Assembly (NCBI GenBank): GCA_013396915.1
Contig: VWZL01000919.1
Span: 383,267-447,266 of the forward strand
Length of the DNA: 64,000 nt
Origin: Stercorarius parasiticus
Taxonomy: Eukaryota; Chordata; Aves; Charadriiformes; Stercorariidae
Direction of reading: 5' to 3'
A program made the position numbers and the translations under genes. Shown here piece after piece: positions 61,590 through 64,000 of the stretch. The notes under the pieces are model-generated. The model was not told the DNA's origin and searched no databases. It saw nothing but the letters and a program-made list of their open reading frames with translations. Every line of letters begins with the position of its first letter. Within the stretch, counting starts at the first letter, position 1.

Positions 61590-61900
61590 CTAGAACATAT
61601 TCAGAGAAGGTCAATGGAGCTGGTGAAGGATCTAGAGCGCAAGTCTTATGAGGAACAGCTGAGGGAAATGGGGTTGTTCAGCCTGGATAAAAGGAGGCTG
61701 AAAGGAGACCTTATTGCTCTCTACAACTACCTGAAGGTAGGTTGTAGTGAGGTGGGGGTCGGTCTCTTTCCCCAGGTAATAGGTGATAGGACAAGAGGAA
61801 ATGGCCTCAAGGTGCACCAGGGGAGGTTTAGATTGGATATTAGGAACAAATTTTGTCACTGAAAAGGTTGTCAAGCATTGGAACAGGCTGTTCAGGAAAG
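61590..61900 (+). mobile_element. Internal CR1 LINE fragment, older subfamily
   Basis: A plus-oriented piece of the CR1 ORF2 C terminus only. The 61587-61862 frame contains [40 protein letters not shown] and [20 protein letters not shown], the typical order. A frameshift just after this moves EKVVKHWNRLF into the 61783-61980 frame. The [20 protein letters not shown] wording, with the LFPQV-type insertion, differs from the three copies at 13-20 kb and is of the kind seen in older CR1 groups. Both ends are missing: similarity stops after TTCAGGAAAG near 61900, where different, GC-elevated sequence starts, so the 3' part was lost or displaced. Confidence 0.88.
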
Positions 61901-61904
61901 CATA

Positions 61905-62505
61905 TATTCATAAACATAGTCTCTCACACAGGAAACAGTTAGAAAGAAATTTAGCAAGAAGACAGGACAGACTGCACTGACCAGGCACAGGGTAGACCAC
62001 TGTACTGACCAGCACACTATTTACACATGACCAGACCTTTTTATCCCCTAATACCACTATTTTCCCCACTCTTGTTCCTCCCCAAATCAGCTAAACACCT
62101 CCCTTGTCCCACCTTTTGTTCCTCCCCTAAAAATTCCATAAGTCCTGTGTGATTTGAAGCAGTGTTTCCACTGCGTCTCATAATGTGTCCCATCCCTAGA
62201 TAGCAACACTTGTTAGTCTGAAAGGTGATGTGGAGAGCTGCTCCCAGTCACTCATGGTGATGGGTTTCATGCCTGAACAGCAGGGCTGAGACTCTGCTGG
62301 GACATCCCTGGGAGGGGCCTGGACAGGGAGTCCTTGATTTGGTTTCCCACCTGCCATCTTGTTCTCCTCCAGGCTTGTGGACATGGACCTTCGATGGACT
62401 GATGGCTCCTGTGATGGGCCTGGGAGTAGCCTGACAGGGTATTATTTGGGCTCCCCCTCTGTGTCTGCAGGCGTGCAGAGCAGCTTTTATCACACAGCTT
62501 AAGAG
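61905..62505 (-). mobile_element. Possible decayed LTR
   Basis: This GC-elevated block of about 0.6 kb directly follows the CR1 fragment. Read on the minus strand it has GGGGATAAAAAGG (62039-62051), a TATA-like box after a G/A-rich stretch with two GGGAGGAACAA(A/G)-type phrases (about 62070-62140), as in some retroviral U3 regions. Downstream on the minus strand it has two GG(T)CAGT phrases. I see no retroviral genes and could not fix TG...CA ends. The octamer TCACACAG at 61924-61931 and 62490-62497 could be a target-site duplication but does not leave canonical ends. The name and class are unassigned. Confidence 0.35.
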
Positions 62506-64000
62506 ACAGGACCTCTGGACTCCACAGTCAAGAGTGTGGAAAGTGGTGAAGTTCTCTTAACTCACTTCTGTTATGCTGAGTGTAAAATCCAAAGGGTGAA
62601 TCTGTAAGACTGAGGAACTTTAGCTAATTTCCATGTTCAACAGCATATCAGTGTTTGCAGTGTGGAAATCAGAGGTTAAAATAAACTGATGTGGAGAAAG
62701 GGAGAAATCTTAAAAACCAATGCTACGACCTTACTCCAAATGTTCTTAGATTGTTTGATGCTAACTTAGAAAGAACATAGATTAATATGTATCCGATTGA
62801 AAAAAAGCTGTTAATTGATTCCAGTGTATGTGAGTGTGTGTGATAATGGTTTGGAACCTAAGATTTTTCCAGGTGTTTGGGCATAAATGTTGAAGATAGG
62901 AAAATGAAAGGCTAAACAGATAGAATATAGAACTTCAAACGACAGACACAAATACATTGAGCAATGCACAGCAAGTGTAATCATCAGATCAGCTGCATTG
63001 GCCTTACAGAGACATTTTATGCTGGCTAATGTCCTATTGAAAGTACTAAACAAGAACAGAGAGCTTTGAAGCAATCCTTTGAATCCAATTTTAAGCATAT
63101 TGCTGTCCTGTCAGCTGAATGACAAGTGCACAGCTATTTCTTATAGGAGTCAAATGCGCAAGAGGTGCAAATCCAAAATATATTCAAAGCAAAAATTTGT
63201 TTAATTTTGATATAACTTGTAGCTAATCAATGGGCACATTAGGAAGACTGATGCAATTTACCTTTTTTTGTTTGTGTTAAGTGAAGAAAAGACATGGAAA
63301 AGAGGCAAATTTGGAAGAGAATTTATTGGATTCTATTGTTTCTGAATCAGCCATTTTTTAAAATTTGTGACCACTTTTGTTGATACTGAAATGTTTCAGA
63401 TTTTTTGAACAGAATTTCTATTTCATAACTGCAGATTATATATTTTATTTGTTAAAACCTTGAAACCAAAGCTGTTTTCCAAATACTGTGCCTGCTGGTT
63501 ACCGTAAGAAGGAAAAAGTCTTTCAGAATTTTATCTATGACCTAGCTTTTTTGAAATAGAGTTTGATAGCTTTCCCCGTAAGCAAAGTAAAATTTTATTG
63601 GTATCTGTGGGAAAAAGCAAAAAAAAATCAGGCTGGATCCTCATCTTGTGTACATGTTGTAGGAGGAGAGAGCCATAGTTGGTTTCTTTACACATTTATT
63701 GAACAATAACACGAACTTCCATACTTCCGTAAGTAGTTGTCCTCATATGTGGGGTGGCTTAGTTTTACCAACATGGTAAAACTCCCTTATGTTGCCCGAC
63801 CATGTTTCATAAAACAAGGGGCACCAGCCATCCCACAGCACAAAGGAGAGTATGATCAACAGGAAATCTAAGCATCACATTGAAAGGCATAAACTAAGCA
63901 GCACAGAGTCACTTGACTGACTGACAATAACATATAACCTGGAGAAGAAACAATCAAAATAGGAAAGCACAAATATAGTTTGGCTACAGGATCAACACAG
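62506..64000. other. Unique AT-rich DNA to the end of the window
   Basis: No gene or repeat is recognised. The longest open frame is 95 codons on the minus strand (62811-63098), with no known motif. Confidence 0.6.

Noticed and set aside
61924..62497. TCACACAG direct repeats as target-site duplications of the possible LTR
   Set aside because: They do not leave TG...CA ends and an octamer match between two loosely chosen edges can be chance; kept only as a remark.

Overview
This window looks like interspersed, non-coding DNA from a bird. The clearest evidence is four truncated CR1 non-LTR retrotransposons (roughly 13.46-15.40, 18.03-18.95, 19.89-20.51 and 61.59-61.90 kb) and one solo endogenous-retroviral long terminal repeat (about 1.88-3.00 kb, minus strand) of a type I associate with avian genomes. 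CR1 is the dominant avian LINE, and three of the four copies keep the 3' end, with octamers of the ATTCTATG or ATTCTGTG type. The base composition is AT-rich and intron- or desert-like. I cannot name the species or chromosome.

Layout. 1-1.88 kb: unique AT-rich DNA. 1.88-3.00 kb: solo LTR carrying a degenerate tandem-repeat array. 3.0-13.45 kb: unique AT-rich DNA with short simple repeats. 13.45-20.51 kb: three CR1 copies in minus, plus, minus order, separated by unique DNA. 20.5-25.28 kb: unique DNA with one short regulatory-looking patch near 22.5 kb. 25.28-26.35 kb: an isolated GC-rich block of unknown origin. 26.35-59.6 kb: unique AT-rich DNA with microsatellites, pyrimidine tracts and a few exon-like intervals. 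59.6-62.5 kb: a decamer minisatellite, an exact 153-bp-period tandem duplication, a CR1 fragment and a second GC-elevated, possibly LTR-derived block. 62.5-64.0 kb: unique DNA.

No protein-coding host gene can be supported. Outside CR1, the open frames are of the length expected by chance in 64 kb of AT-rich sequence, and none is recognisable. Three intervals (46808-46905, 48224-48297, 52139-52249) have a good splice acceptor, an open frame and a usable donor. They are recorded only as weak exon candidates. If the window lies in an intron or intergenic region of a large gene, the sequence does not say which.

The coding remnants are all CR1 ORF2 (endonuclease/reverse transcriptase) pieces, broken by frameshifts, stops and a mutated catalytic aspartate, so nothing here is an active mobile system. 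I found no undescribed biological system. The items most worth a second look are the exact 153-bp tandem duplication at 60.75-61.06 kb, the unclassified GC-rich block at 25.3-26.3 kb, the exon-like intervals and the adjacent palindromes near 28.5 kb.
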